The notes beneath the pieces are model-generated. The model was not told where the DNA came from, made no database searches, and saw only the letters and a program-made list of their open reading frames with translations. From contig NZ_BONF01000040.1 in NCBI RefSeq assembly GCF_016862575.1, forward strand, positions 1-64,000: 64,000 bases of DNA. The letters are read 5' to 3'. Position numbers and translations under genes: made by a program. The number at the start of each line of letters is the position of its first letter. The first letter of the stretch is position 1. Shown here piece after piece: positions 23,357 to 33,910 of this stretch. The DNA comes from Catellatospora bangladeshensis (GTDB lineage: Bacteria > Actinomycetota > Actinomycetes > Mycobacteriales > Micromonosporaceae).

Positions 23357-24295
23357 GTGAGCGCGGGCGGCGGGACCAAGGCGATCGTCGCGGCGCTGCT
23401 GGCCAACCTGGGCATCGCGATCACGAAGTTCATCGCGTGGGCCCTGTCCGGCTCGTCGTCGATGCTGGCGGAGGCGATCCACTCGGTCGCCGACTCGGGC
23501 AACCAGGTGCTGCTGCTGTTCGGCGGCCGCCGGGCCCAGCGGGCGGCGACGCCGCTGCACCCGTTCGGCTACGGCCGGGAGCGTTACATCTACGCCTTCA
23601 TCGTTTCGATCGTCCTGTTCAGCGTGGGCGGTCTGTTCGCGATCTACGAGGCGGTGCACAAGTACGAGGAGGCGATCCACTCGCCGACCAAGGGCGCGAT
23701 CACCAGCTGGCAGTGGCTGCCGGTGACCGTGCTCGTCGTCGCGATCATCCTGGAGTCGTTCTCCTTCCGGACCGCGATCGTCGAGTCGAACGCCATCCGC
23801 GGCAAGGCGTCGTGGAAGGAGTTCGTCCGCCGGGCCAAGGCACCGGAGCTGCCGGTGATCCTCCTGGAGGACCTCGGCGCGCTGGTGGGCCTGATCTTCG
23901 CCCTGATCGGCGTGTCGATGACCCTCATCACCGGCAACGGTCTCTGGGACGCCGCGGGCACTATGATGATCGGCCTGCTCCTGGTGGTCATCGCGATCAT
24001 CCTGGCGATCGAGACGAAGAGCCTGCTGCTCGGCGAGTCGGCGACCGACGAGGACGTCAAGGCGATCGCCGCGGCGATCGTGGACGGCCCGGAGGTGGAG
24101 CGCGTGATCCACATGCGCACCCTGCACCTCGGCCCGGAGGAGCTGCTGGTCGCTGCCAAGATCGCGGTCCGGCACGACGAGACCGCGGACGAGGTGGCCA
24201 AGGGCATCGACGCGGCGGAGGCCCGGATCCGGGCGGCCGTGCCGATCGCCCGGGTGATCTACCTAGAGCCGGACATCTACTACCAGAAGGGCTGA
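23357..24295 (+). CDS. Cation diffusion facilitator family transporter
   Basis: The 312-residue membrane protein has about six hydrophobic segments and the CDF metal motifs: MLAEAIHSVADSGNQ in helix 2 (HxxxD) and an LEDLGALVG segment in helix 5. A cytoplasmic C-terminal domain (about 205-312) follows. It exports zinc, manganese or a similar divalent metal in exchange for protons. GTG start at 23357. It is embedded between the SIS isomerase and manA with two bases before manA; the metal link to the zinc enzyme ManA is speculative. Confidence 0.9.
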   Translation: MSAGGGTKAIVAALLANLGIAITKFIAWALSGSSSMLAEAIHSVADSGNQVLLLFGGRRAQRAATPLHPFGYGRERYIYAFIVSIVLFSVGGLFAIYEAVHKYEEAIHSPTKGAITSWQWLPVTVLVVAIILESFSFRTAIVESNAIRGKASWKEFVRRAKAPELPVILLEDLGALVGLIFALIGVSMTLITGNGLWDAAGTMMIGLLLVVIAIILAIETKSLLLGESATDEDVKAIAAAIVDGPEVERVIHMRTLHLGPEELLVAAKIAVRHDETADEVAKGIDAAEARIRAAVPIARVIYLEPDIYYQKG

Positions 24296-24297
24296 GT

Positions 24298-25467
<1,170 letters not shown>

Positions 25468-25490
25468 GCGGCCCTGTTCCACAACGGACG

Positions 25491-25543
25491 ACGGTCCGCC
25501 TGGTTGAAAACGAATCCCGTTTCTCAACCGGCGGGCCGTTTTC
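25491..25543 (+). terminator. Intrinsic terminator after manA
   Basis: Outer arms ACGGTCCGCC/GGCGGGCCGT enclose an inner stem GGTTGA-AAACG/CGTTT-TCAACC with loop AATCC, then TTTTCCC. It is a very strong bipartite hairpin at the end of the manB-manA operon. Confidence 0.8.
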
Positions 25544-25597
25544 CCGTGCCCCCGGACGTGTCGCGCCGCGGCGCGCCGTACGACTCGACGGTTCTGC

Positions 25598-25625
25598 TTG
25601 ACACCGGAAACGCGGAGTGTAGCCT
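25598..25625 (+). promoter_or_regulatory. Promoter of sahH
   Basis: A consensus -35 TTGACA (25598-25603), a 16-base spacer and TAGCCT (25620-25625) predict a start near 25632. That leaves an untranslated leader of about 210 bases before sahH. Confidence 0.65.
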
Positions 25626-25631
25626 TTTAAC

Positions 25632-25845
25632 CACGCAGCGTTATCGGGATCAACACAGCCGAGCGCGCGCGGAGGAACCAAACCGGGGGGAGTGTGGCCC
25701 GGTTCCCGCTGCGGAGGGTCCGCCCGGGAACCGGGCCACACGTATGAGACGGCCGACCCACCGGGACAGGCGGTGGCCATCCCCGCGGACCCCCCGGCGT
25801 AGGCTGTAGCTCGCACTGGTCAGCCGACCGATTGGGAGTTCATCT
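25632..25845 (+). promoter_or_regulatory. Long structured 5' leader of sahH
   Basis: The leader holds a perfect 17-bp hairpin (25692-25708 with 25725-25741) whose loop contains GCGGA/TCCGC. A GCGGAGGAACCAAACC segment lies just before it. Such a leader suggests riboswitch or attenuator control. I could not match it to the SAH riboswitch consensus; the GGAGGAACCA stretch weakly recalls the c-di-AMP (ydaO) motif, but not enough to name it. The rest up to the start codon shows no gene. Confidence 0.45.
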
Positions 25846-27297
<1,452 letters not shown>

Positions 27298-27314
27298 TCC
27301 TGAAAGCTGCCGTA

Positions 27315-27360
27315 CCGAAGCTCCCGTCACGCTGTTCTGACAGCTGGGCGGGAGCTTCGG
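27315..27360 (+). terminator. Terminator after sahH
   Basis: Perfect 12-bp arms CCGAAGCTCCCG (27315-27326) and CGGGAGCTTCGG (27349-27360) enclose a GCTGT/ACAGC stem. Nearly the same sequence as the terminator at 4422-4468. Confidence 0.8.
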
Positions 27361-27366
27361 CTTTGC

Positions 27367-27419
27367 CTTTGCTCTGCTTACCAATACGCAACCGCTGCGT
27401 ATTGGTAAGCAGAGCAAAG
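27367..27419. terminator. Perfect 24-bp hairpin, family member 2
   Basis: Arms 27367-27390 and 27396-27419 are perfect reverse complements with loop ACCGC. They share CTTTGCTCTGC and AATACGCA with the 13814-13865 hairpin, while the middle six bases differ and remain paired. It lies between the convergent sahH and RDD genes. Confidence 0.85.
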
Positions 27420-27474
27420 CGGGCGGGCTCGGTGGACGCCGCTCGGCCAGGTACGGCCAGGCGCGGAACCGTGC

Positions 27475-28464
27475 TCAGCGAGGAGCGGCCGAACGCAGCG
27501 GCGCCGCGTCGGCAGCTGCCGATGGCGCGCCGGGCGCGGCCACCGGCGGTGAGCCGAGCTGCGCGGGGATGCCGGGCAGGGCGGCAGGCTGCCCGGCCTG
27601 CGGGACCGTCTGCGCGGGGGTGAACAGCTCCGGCCACAGCAGCGCGTGGCTCGCTCGGTCCCGGGTCAGGCGGGCCGCCGCGCGGCGGTGCCGCTCACCG
27701 ACGACCGCGGCCAGGTATGCCCAGCCCGGCGTGTCCTGCGGCGGGGCGGGCGTGGTGCAGGCGGCGATCTCGGTGGCCAGGGCGTGGCCCAGCCGGGTGC
27801 GGTGCGGGTCGCGCAGGCCGCGGCTGCGGGCCAGGAAGTGGCGGGCGGCCAGCGCCAGCTCGTCGTCGAGCCCGGTCAGGTCCAGCGTCGTCGCCCACTG
27901 CGCCAGCGGCGGAGGGATGCTCGGCACCCAGCCCCAGCTCTCCGGCGTACGGTCGTGCACCACGAGGGTGCCCGCCGCCATGTCGGCCAGCCGCTTGCCG
28001 CGCGGCGAGCCCGTCAGCACGGCCAGGCTCGCCACCCAGCCCACCGCCAGCAGCAGGCCCGGCCACTCCAGCGTCGCGCCGACCAGCGCCCGGGTGAACG
28101 ACTGGCGCAGCGTGATCGGGCCGCCGTCGTCGCGCACCACCCGCAGGCCCATCGCCAGCTTGCCCAGCGTGCGCCCGCGCGTCAGCGCCAGCAGCAGCGT
28201 CGGGTAACCCACCGCGACCAGCACGATCGTCAGGATGTACGCGGACGTCACGTTGGCCGTGTCCGGGCCCAGCACCAGCATCAAGCCGACGGTCAGTAAC
28301 GGGAGCAGCAGCATCGCCACCATGACCTGGGCGAGGACGTCGAGCATCAGGGCCAGCGTGCGCGACCCGGCGCGGGCCAGGCGCACCTCCAGGTGCACGG
28401 CCTCGCCGCTGACCAGCCCCGTGGCGGTGCCCTCCGCCGCCTCACGCCCCTGCCGCATCGGCAC
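27475..28464 (-). CDS. RDD family membrane protein
   Basis: The 329-residue protein has an N-terminal RDD domain. The R and D pair lies in AGSRTLALMLDVL, two hydrophobic segments follow, and TRGRTLGKLAMGLRVVRDDGG is the family hallmark. A third membrane segment near 145-165 precedes a long cytoplasmic alanine- and proline-rich tail (about 180-329). Function is unknown; the family is thought to be transport related. Divergent from the SpoIIM-family gene, a pairing typical of Actinomycetota. The GTG at 28464 is used; ATG at 28458 is equally possible, and neither has a clear ribosome site. Confidence 0.85.
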   Translation of the reverse strand: MPMRQGREAAEGTATGLVSGEAVHLEVRLARAGSRTLALMLDVLAQVMVAMLLLPLLTVGLMLVLGPDTANVTSAYILTIVLVAVGYPTLLLALTRGRTLGKLAMGLRVVRDDGGPITLRQSFTRALVGATLEWPGLLLAVGWVASLAVLTGSPRGKRLADMAAGTLVVHDRTPESWGWVPSIPPPLAQWATTLDLTGLDDELALAARHFLARSRGLRDPHRTRLGHALATEIAACTTPAPPQDTPGWAYLAAVVGERHRRAAARLTRDRASHALLWPELFTPAQTVPQAGQPAALPGIPAQLGSPPVAAPGAPSAAADAAPLRSAAPR

Positions 28465-28537
28465 AGTGAATCACAGGCCCGCACCGCGTGACGGGTCCCG
28501 CTAGGCTGCTGCCGGACAACCCGGGGAGGAACGAGCG

Positions 28538-29518
28538 GTGGACCTGGACGCGTACGTCGCCGAGCACCGGGGCGAGTGGCGGCGGCTGGAGATGCTCAGC
28601 CGGCGCCGCAAGCCCACCGCGGCCGAGGCGGACGAGCTGGTGCTGCTCTACCAGCGGGTGGCCACCCACCTGTCCGTGGTGCGCAGCCGCACGCCCGACC
28701 CGGCGCTGGTCGCCGAGCTGTCCCGGCTCGTGCTGACCGCCCGCGCGACGATCACCGGGGCCGCGCCCGTGGACTGGCGGCGGGTGCCGCGCTTCCTCGC
28801 GTACGACCTGCCGCTGTCGCTCTACCGGGCGCGCCGCTGGTGGTACGGGACCACGATCTGCTTCGTGCTCGCCGCGGTCGCCGTGGGGCTGTGGGTCGAC
28901 AGCGACCCGGGGGTCGCGGAGTCGTTCGGCATGAGCGCGGCCGACATCGAGCGGCTGGTCGAGTTCGAGTTCGAGGCGTACTACAGCGAGCACACCGCGC
29001 CCAGCTTCGGGCTCATGGTGTGGACGAACAACGCCTGGATCGCGGCCCAGTGCCTGGCCTCCGGGGTGCTGCTGGTGCCGGTGGCCTGGTTCCTGTGGCA
29101 GAACGCGCTCAACGTGGGACTGGTCGGCGGGCTGATGGTGGGGCACGGCCGGGCGGACGTCTTCTTCGGGCTCATCGCTCCGCACGGGCTGCTGGAGCTG
29201 ACGGGGATCTTCGTGGCAGCCGGGGTGGGCCTGCGGATCGGCTGGGCCTGGGTGGTGCCGGGGCCGGTGCTGACCAGGGGTCAGTCGCTGGCCGCCGCCA
29301 TGCGCCAGGGTATGCACGCCGCGCTCGGCCTGGTGGGGGTGTTCGCGGTCGCGGGCGTCCTGGAGGCGTTCGTGACGCCGTCGTTCCTGCCGCTGCTGGT
29401 GAAGGACGCGATCGGGGTGCTCGTGTGGGGCGCGTTCCTCGCGTACGTGCTGGTGCTCGGCCGTCGCGCCGAGCGCAGCGACCTGGTCCTGGACACCGCC
29501 CTCCCGACCCGGCCCTGA
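28538..29518 (+). CDS. SpoIIM-family (stage II sporulation protein M) membrane protein
   Basis: The 326-residue protein has a soluble helical N-terminal region of about 100 residues, then about six membrane segments with the SpoIIM-like NNAWIAAQCLASGVLL and LIAPHGLLELTGIFVAAGVGLRIGWA signatures. In Bacillus SpoIIM works in septal peptidoglycan breakdown during engulfment; in actinomycetes the role is unproven. The GTG start follows GGGGAGGAACG, and TAGGCT at 28501-28506 may be its -10 box. Located opposite the RDD gene and before the DUF58/MoxR operon. Confidence 0.85.
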   Translation: MDLDAYVAEHRGEWRRLEMLSRRRKPTAAEADELVLLYQRVATHLSVVRSRTPDPALVAELSRLVLTARATITGAAPVDWRRVPRFLAYDLPLSLYRARRWWYGTTICFVLAAVAVGLWVDSDPGVAESFGMSAADIERLVEFEFEAYYSEHTAPSFGLMVWTNNAWIAAQCLASGVLLVPVAWFLWQNALNVGLVGGLMVGHGRADVFFGLIAPHGLLELTGIFVAAGVGLRIGWAWVVPGPVLTRGQSLAAAMRQGMHAALGLVGVFAVAGVLEAFVTPSFLPLLVKDAIGVLVWGAFLAYVLVLGRRAERSDLVLDTALPTRP

Positions 29519-29525
29519 CCCGGCG

Positions 29526-29615
29526 GCCGCGCCGCGCTGGGCCGCGCCGCGCTGGGCCGCGCCGCGCTGGGCCGCGCCGCGCTGGGCCGCGCCGCGCTTG
29601 GCCGCGCCGCGCCAC
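29526..29615. repeat. 15-bp tandem repeat, six units
   Basis: Five units of GCCGCGCCGCGCTGG (the fifth ends TTG) and a degenerate sixth run head to tail from 29526. It starts eight bases after the SpoIIM-family stop and leads into palindrome copies 3 and 4. It is not translated in any gene. Confidence 0.85.
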
Positions 29616-29624
29616 GCCGGGCAA

Positions 29625-29685
29625 GATCGGCGTTTCGTGTCAGAAAGTGCGCTAGAACCGCACTTTCTGACACAAGGTAGCGATC
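29625..29685. repeat. 61-bp dispersed palindrome, copy 3 of 5
   Basis: Best-paired copy: TCGTGTCAGAAAGTGCG and its complement CGCACTTTCTGACACAA enclose CTAGAAC, with GATCGG and GCGATC ends. It lies between the convergent SpoIIM-family and DUF58 genes. Confidence 0.85.
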
Positions 29686-29718
29686 TTCCTACTGGTGCCG
29701 GGCGGCCCGGCTGGCGAT

Positions 29719-29779
29719 GATCGCGAGTTCGTGTCGAAAAGTGCGGTCTGAGCGCACTTTTTGACACGAGACGCCGATC
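29719..29779. repeat. 61-bp dispersed palindrome, copy 4 of 5
   Basis: Arms TCGTGTCGAAAAGTGCG and CGCACTTTTTGACACGA with loop GTCTGAG, between GATCGC and CCGATC. It is a tandem neighbour of copy 3, 33 bases away, in the same convergent gap. Confidence 0.85.
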
Positions 29780-29821
29780 TTGGTGGTCGCCCCTTGGCGG
29801 TCGCCGCCTGCGACGGACGGG

Positions 29822-31135
29822 TCAGAGCTTTCCGGCGGCTTTCAAGGCCAGGTAGGCGTCGGTGATGCGGCTGGCGAAGATGTCGGCGGGGAAGTCGAGG
29901 ACCTCCACGCCGTGCCTGGTCAGGGCGGTGCTGAGGCGTTCCCGGTCGGCGAGGGCACGGGTGCCCGCGGCGGCGGCGTACACCTCGTTCGGGCCGTGCA
30001 GCGGGGTCGCGGCCAGCTCGACCAGCGCGGGGTCGTGCACGGTGGCGATCAGCACCCGGTGCCGGGCGGCCAGCCGCGGCAGCACCGGCAGCAGGCCCTC
30101 GCCCAGCGCGCCGGGCTCCAGCGCGGTGAACACCACCACCAGCGAGCGCTTGCGCTCCCGCCGCAGCACCTCGCTGGTGATCAGCTCGAAGTCGGTCTCG
30201 ACCATGGCCGGGTGCAGCGGGGCCACGGCGTTGATCAGGCGGGGCAGGGTGCCCCGGCCGTGCGCCCCGGCGACCACGGCCCGCACCCGGTGGTCGGCCG
30301 CGATGAGGTCGACCTGGTCCCCGGCCTCCTGCGCGACGGCGGCGAGCAGCAGCGCCGCGTCCATGGCGGCGTCGAGGCGGGGCTCGTCGCCGACGCGTAC
30401 CGCGCTGGTGCGGCCCGTGTCGAGCACGCACACCACCCGGCGGGAGCGCTCCGGCCGCCAGGTGCGCACCATGACGTCCCGCCGCCGGGCGGTGGCCCGC
30501 CAGTCGATGGAGCGCACGTCGTCGCCGGGCACGTACTCGCGCAGCACGTCGAACTCGGTGCCCTGGCCCCGGCCCCGGATCGCGGTGGCGCCCTCGACGG
30601 TGCGCAGCCGGGCCAGCTTCTCGGGCAGGTGGCGGCGCGAGGTGAACGGCGGCAGCACCCGCAGGTTCCACCGCGGCCGGTGGTCGGCCTGCCGGAAGGC
30701 CAGCCCGAGCGGGCCGAGGCTGCGTACGGTGACCCGCTCGGCGGGCCGGTCGCCGCGCCGGGTCGGGGTCAGCGTGGTGGTCAGCGTGGCCGCGGTGCCG
30801 GTGGGCAGGGCGACCCGGTGGGCGTACGGCGCCGCGCCCGCCGACGGCGCCCAGGCGTCGCGCACCAGCAGCCGCGCGTCGGCGCCGGTGCGGTTGGTGA
30901 CGGTGAGCGTGGTGCTCGCCTGCTCGCCGAGCCGCACCACGGCCCCCGTGCCATCGCGGCGCACGGTGAGCCGGCGCGGGTCGGCGGTGACCGCCCAGTC
31001 GGCCAGCACCGCGGCCGCGACCAGGCCGAGCAGGCCCGCGGCAAGTGCCCACGGCGGGATCGCGAACAGCGCCGAGAGCACGCCGACGACCGGCGCGCAC
31101 AGCGCGACCAGGATCGCGGCGCGGACGGTGGGCAC
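29822..31135 (-). CDS. DUF58 domain-containing membrane protein
   Basis: The 437-residue protein has two closely spaced N-terminal membrane segments (about 5-45) and a DUF58 block starting REYVPGDDVRSIDWRATARRRDVMVRTW, in a vWA-like domain (VVCVLDTGRTSAVRVGDEPRLD). DUF58 proteins pair with MoxR ATPases in putative chaperone or metal-insertion complexes. GTG at 31135 was chosen because the MoxR stop lies just upstream; earlier in-frame codons would run deep into the MoxR gene. Last gene of a five-gene minus-strand operon. Confidence 0.85.
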   Translation of the reverse strand: MPTVRAAILVALCAPVVGVLSALFAIPPWALAAGLLGLVAAAVLADWAVTADPRRLTVRRDGTGAVVRLGEQASTTLTVTNRTGADARLLVRDAWAPSAGAAPYAHRVALPTGTAATLTTTLTPTRRGDRPAERVTVRSLGPLGLAFRQADHRPRWNLRVLPPFTSRRHLPEKLARLRTVEGATAIRGRGQGTEFDVLREYVPGDDVRSIDWRATARRRDVMVRTWRPERSRRVVCVLDTGRTSAVRVGDEPRLDAAMDAALLLAAVAQEAGDQVDLIAADHRVRAVVAGAHGRGTLPRLINAVAPLHPAMVETDFELITSEVLRRERKRSLVVVFTALEPGALGEGLLPVLPRLAARHRVLIATVHDPALVELAATPLHGPNEVYAAAAGTRALADRERLSTALTRHGVEVLDFPADIFASRITDAYLALKAAGKL

Positions 31136-31140
31136 GGCGG

Positions 31141-32136
31141 CTACCGCGGGGTGGGCACGGAGGCGAGCACCGCGTCCAGCACCGATTCGGCGGTCACGTT
31201 CTCCAGCTCGGCCTCCGGGGTGAGGCGCAGCCGGTGCCGCAGCGTGGGCCGGGCCATCACCTTCACGTCGTCGGGGGTGACGTGGTCCCGGCCGCTCAGC
31301 CAGGCCCACGCCTTGGCCGTGGCCAGCAGCGACGTCGCGCCGCGGGGCGAGGCGCCCAGCTCGACCGAGGGTGTGGCGCGGGTGGCCCGGCAGAGGTCCA
31401 CGATGTAGCCGAGCACCGGCTCGGTGACCGTGATCCGGCCGACGGCGGCACGGGCGGCGGCCAGGTCGGCCGCCCCGGCGACCGCCTTGATGCCGACCGC
31501 GCCGAGGTCGCGCGGGTCGAAGCCGCCGTGGTGGGCGCGCAGCACCCCCAGCTCCTCGTCCCGGCCGGGCAGCGGCACGGTGAGCTTCAGCAGGAACCGG
31601 TCCACCTGCGCCTCGGGCAGCGGGTAGGTGCCCTCGTGCTCGATCGGGTTCTGCGTCGCGGCGACCAGGAACGGCTCGGGCAGCGCCCGGGTCACCCCGT
31701 CGGCCGACACCTGCCGCTCCTCCATGACCTCCAGCAGCGCGGACTGCGTCTTCGGCGGCGTCCGGTTGATCTCGTCGGCGAGCAGCAGGTTGGTGAAGAC
31801 CGGTCCGGGGCGGAACTGGAAGTCGGCGCTGCGCGGGTCGTAGATCACCGAGCCGGTCACGTCGCCGGGCATCAGGTCGGGGGTGAACTGGATGCGCTTC
31901 ATCTCCAGCTCCAGCGCCGCGCCGAGGCTGCGTACGAGCAGCGTCTTGGCCACCCCGGGCGGGCCCTCCAGCAGCACGTGGCCGCGGCAGAGCAGCGCGA
32001 TGAGCAGCCCGGCGACCACGCCGTCCTGGCCCACGACCGCCTTGGCCACCTCGGCGCGCAGCCGGCCGAGGGCCTCGCGCGCGGGCTCGGCGGCGGGTGC
32101 GGTCGTCGGCGGCTCGGTTGTCAACGGCTCGGTCAC
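31141..32136 (-). CDS. MoxR family AAA+ ATPase
   Basis: The 331-residue protein has Walker A EGPPGVAKT near 60, Walker B LLADEINRTPPKTQ, sensor-1 VAATQNPIEHEGTYPLPEAQVDRF and a C-terminal lid domain. MoxR ATPases act as chaperone-like motors with DUF58/vWA partners, here encoded next door. The GTG at 32136 overlaps the DUF4350 stop by four bases (GTGA). Confidence 0.93.
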   Translation of the reverse strand: MTEPLTTEPPTTAPAAEPAREALGRLRAEVAKAVVGQDGVVAGLLIALLCRGHVLLEGPPGVAKTLLVRSLGAALELEMKRIQFTPDLMPGDVTGSVIYDPRSADFQFRPGPVFTNLLLADEINRTPPKTQSALLEVMEERQVSADGVTRALPEPFLVAATQNPIEHEGTYPLPEAQVDRFLLKLTVPLPGRDEELGVLRAHHGGFDPRDLGAVGIKAVAGAADLAAARAAVGRITVTEPVLGYIVDLCRATRATPSVELGASPRGATSLLATAKAWAWLSGRDHVTPDDVKVMARPTLRHRLRLTPEAELENVTAESVLDAVLASVPTPR

Positions 32137-33353
32137 CGGTGCTCTCCTTCGTTCACGGTTCCTGCGGTCACCCGCTCGACCAGCAGCCGGAGCTGCCCGG
32201 CCCACTGGTGAAGTTCCTCGTCGGTCTGCGGCTCGGGGCCGAACAGCAGGCCGCCCGCCAGCGCCGGGTCGAGGCCGGTCCGGGCGTGCAGCGCCGGCAG
32301 CAGCTCGTCGGGACCCGTGGCGGGCGGCAGGCCGACGGCGGCCGCGACCCGTCGGCGGGCGTCGGCGCGCAGCGTCTCCAGCGCGGGCCCGCGCGCCTTC
32401 GCCCGGCGGTAGAGCCGCCCGCGCCCGAGCGCGGTCTCCGCACCCGGCACCTCGACCGGCAGGGCCTCCACGGCGGGCGGGCCCAGCCGCCGGCCCTTGG
32501 CCAGCGCCACCGTCAGCGTCGCCGCCAGCAGCGTCAGCACCACCCAGAACAGCCAGTCCGGGTACGGGCTGGGGCCGGGCTCGCGGTCGGGTTCGGACTG
32601 CCGAGGCCGCTCGCCGCTGGGGGTGCGCGGCCGGGGCGGCGGCGGCTCCGCCTGGTGCAGGTCCAGCCAGATCAGGGTGCGATGGGTGCTGAGCAGGTCG
32701 ACGGCGAGCCGCGCGTTGCCGTGCTCGTCGATGCGCGCCGCGCGGAACGGGTCGGCGCTGCCCACCAGCACGAACTCGGGCCCGCCGGATTCGCGCACTC
32801 GGGCCAGGCCGCCATCGAAGCAGAGCTGCACGGGCGCGGGCGCGCCGTACACCTCGGCGTACACGTTGCGCAGCGCGGCGGCCCGGTCGGCCGTGGTGAG
32901 GGCGCAGTCGGCGCCGCGCTGCCGGACCGCCGCCGCCCAGCGCCGCCGTACCAGCCCGACCGAGTCGAGCGCGGCGGAGACCTCGGTGCCGCCCGGCTCC
33001 ACCAGCACCACCCGGGTGCCCTCGGGCAGCTCCGCCAGCGTGCTCAGCCGGGTGCGGTGCAGGAACTGCGGGGCGGGCACGAACAGGGTGACCGGGTGAG
33101 CCGTGTCGCCGACCGCCCGCACCGCGTCCGCGCTGGCGGTGACCGTGCGGATGGTGACGCCCTCGGCCGCGAGCAGCTCGGCGAGGCGCCGCGCCCCGTC
33201 CGGGCCGTCGCCGGTGGGGGACAGGTACGCGGGCTCGTCCGGCTCGGGCTCCTCGACGGCGTGCGCGGTCAGGGTGACCGCCAGCAGCGCGAGCACCGGC
33301 AGGAACGGCACCAGCAGGCGCCACCGGCGGCGCCGGTCGGCCCGGGAACTCAT
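32133..33353 (-). CDS. DUF4350 domain-containing membrane protein
   Basis: The 406-residue protein has an N-terminal membrane anchor (RWRLLVPFLPVLALLAVTLTA), an extracellular domain of about 200 residues with GARRLAELLAAEGVTI, a Pro/Arg-rich linker, a second membrane helix (WLFWVVLTLLAATLTVALA, about 275) and a cytoplasmic C-terminal domain. Usually found between MoxR and DUF4129 genes, as here. Biochemical role unknown. Overlaps both neighbours by four bases, so expression is coupled. Confidence 0.85.
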   Translation of the reverse strand: MSSRADRRRRWRLLVPFLPVLALLAVTLTAHAVEEPEPDEPAYLSPTGDGPDGARRLAELLAAEGVTIRTVTASADAVRAVGDTAHPVTLFVPAPQFLHRTRLSTLAELPEGTRVVLVEPGGTEVSAALDSVGLVRRRWAAAVRQRGADCALTTADRAAALRNVYAEVYGAPAPVQLCFDGGLARVRESGGPEFVLVGSADPFRAARIDEHGNARLAVDLLSTHRTLIWLDLHQAEPPPPRPRTPSGERPRQSEPDREPGPSPYPDWLFWVVLTLLAATLTVALAKGRRLGPPAVEALPVEVPGAETALGRGRLYRRAKARGPALETLRADARRRVAAAVGLPPATGPDELLPALHARTGLDPALAGGLLFGPEPQTDEELHQWAGQLRLLVERVTAGTVNEGEHR

Positions 33354-33910
33354 CGGCCACCTCGCACCAGTTCGCGCACGGTGGCCAGGTGGCCCCGCAT
33401 CCGTTCGTCGTCCCCGGCGGACGCCGGGCGCTGGGCGTACCAGATGCCGGAGAACACCGCGGCGGCGTCGCCCAGCGCGGGGCCCAGCGCCGGGCGGGCG
33501 GTGACGGCGGCGCGGGCCAGCTCGGTCACCGTCCAGCCGGGCACGTGCTCGATCACGCCGCGCTCGGCCAGCTCGCGCACGATGGCGCGCAGGCGCTCGC
33601 GCACCGCCTCGGCCCAGCGGCCCTCGGCGGCGTACCGGTCGGCCAGCTCGTGGAAGACCTCGGCGGGCTGCTCGAGCAGCTCCTCGGCGTCCTCCTCGCC
33701 GTCGGCCGGCTCACCGGTCACCTCATCGACGTCCTGGCCGCGCTTGGCGCGGCGGGCGGCCCGGCGCAGCTTCCAGCGGGACGGCAGCCAGGCCGGGTAC
33801 GTGTACCAGAGCACCGCGACCACGACCGCCAGCAACAGCAGCACGAGCGTGCTGAAACCGATGCCGAACACGTCGTCCCAGGCCGCGGCCGCCTCGTTCC
33901 ACCACCTCAT
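33350..33910 (-). CDS. DUF4129 domain-containing membrane protein
   Basis: The 186-residue protein has one membrane helix (FSTLVLLLLAVVVAVLWYTYPAW) near the N terminus followed by a cytoplasmic DUF4129 domain (GRWAEAVRERLRAIVRELAERG, then TVTELARAA). This domain is linked with transglutaminase or MoxR systems. The ATG lies in the TGATG at the stop of the upstream membrane-protein gene. Confidence 0.85.
   Translation of the reverse strand: MRWWNEAAAAWDDVFGIGFSTLVLLLLAVVVAVLWYTYPAWLPSRWKLRRAARRAKRGQDVDEVTGEPADGEEDAEELLEQPAEVFHELADRYAAEGRWAEAVRERLRAIVRELAERGVIEHVPGWTVTELARAAVTARPALGPALGDAAAVFSGIWYAQRPASAGDDERMRGHLATVRELVRGGR

Noticed and set aside
25632-25845. SAH riboswitch upstream of sahH
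   Set aside because: The position is right, but I could not place the conserved SAH riboswitch core in the sequence, so it is listed only as an unclassified structured leader.
29526-29615. CRISPR array
   Set aside because: Units are 15 bp with no spacers and no cas genes are nearby; it is a simple tandem repeat.
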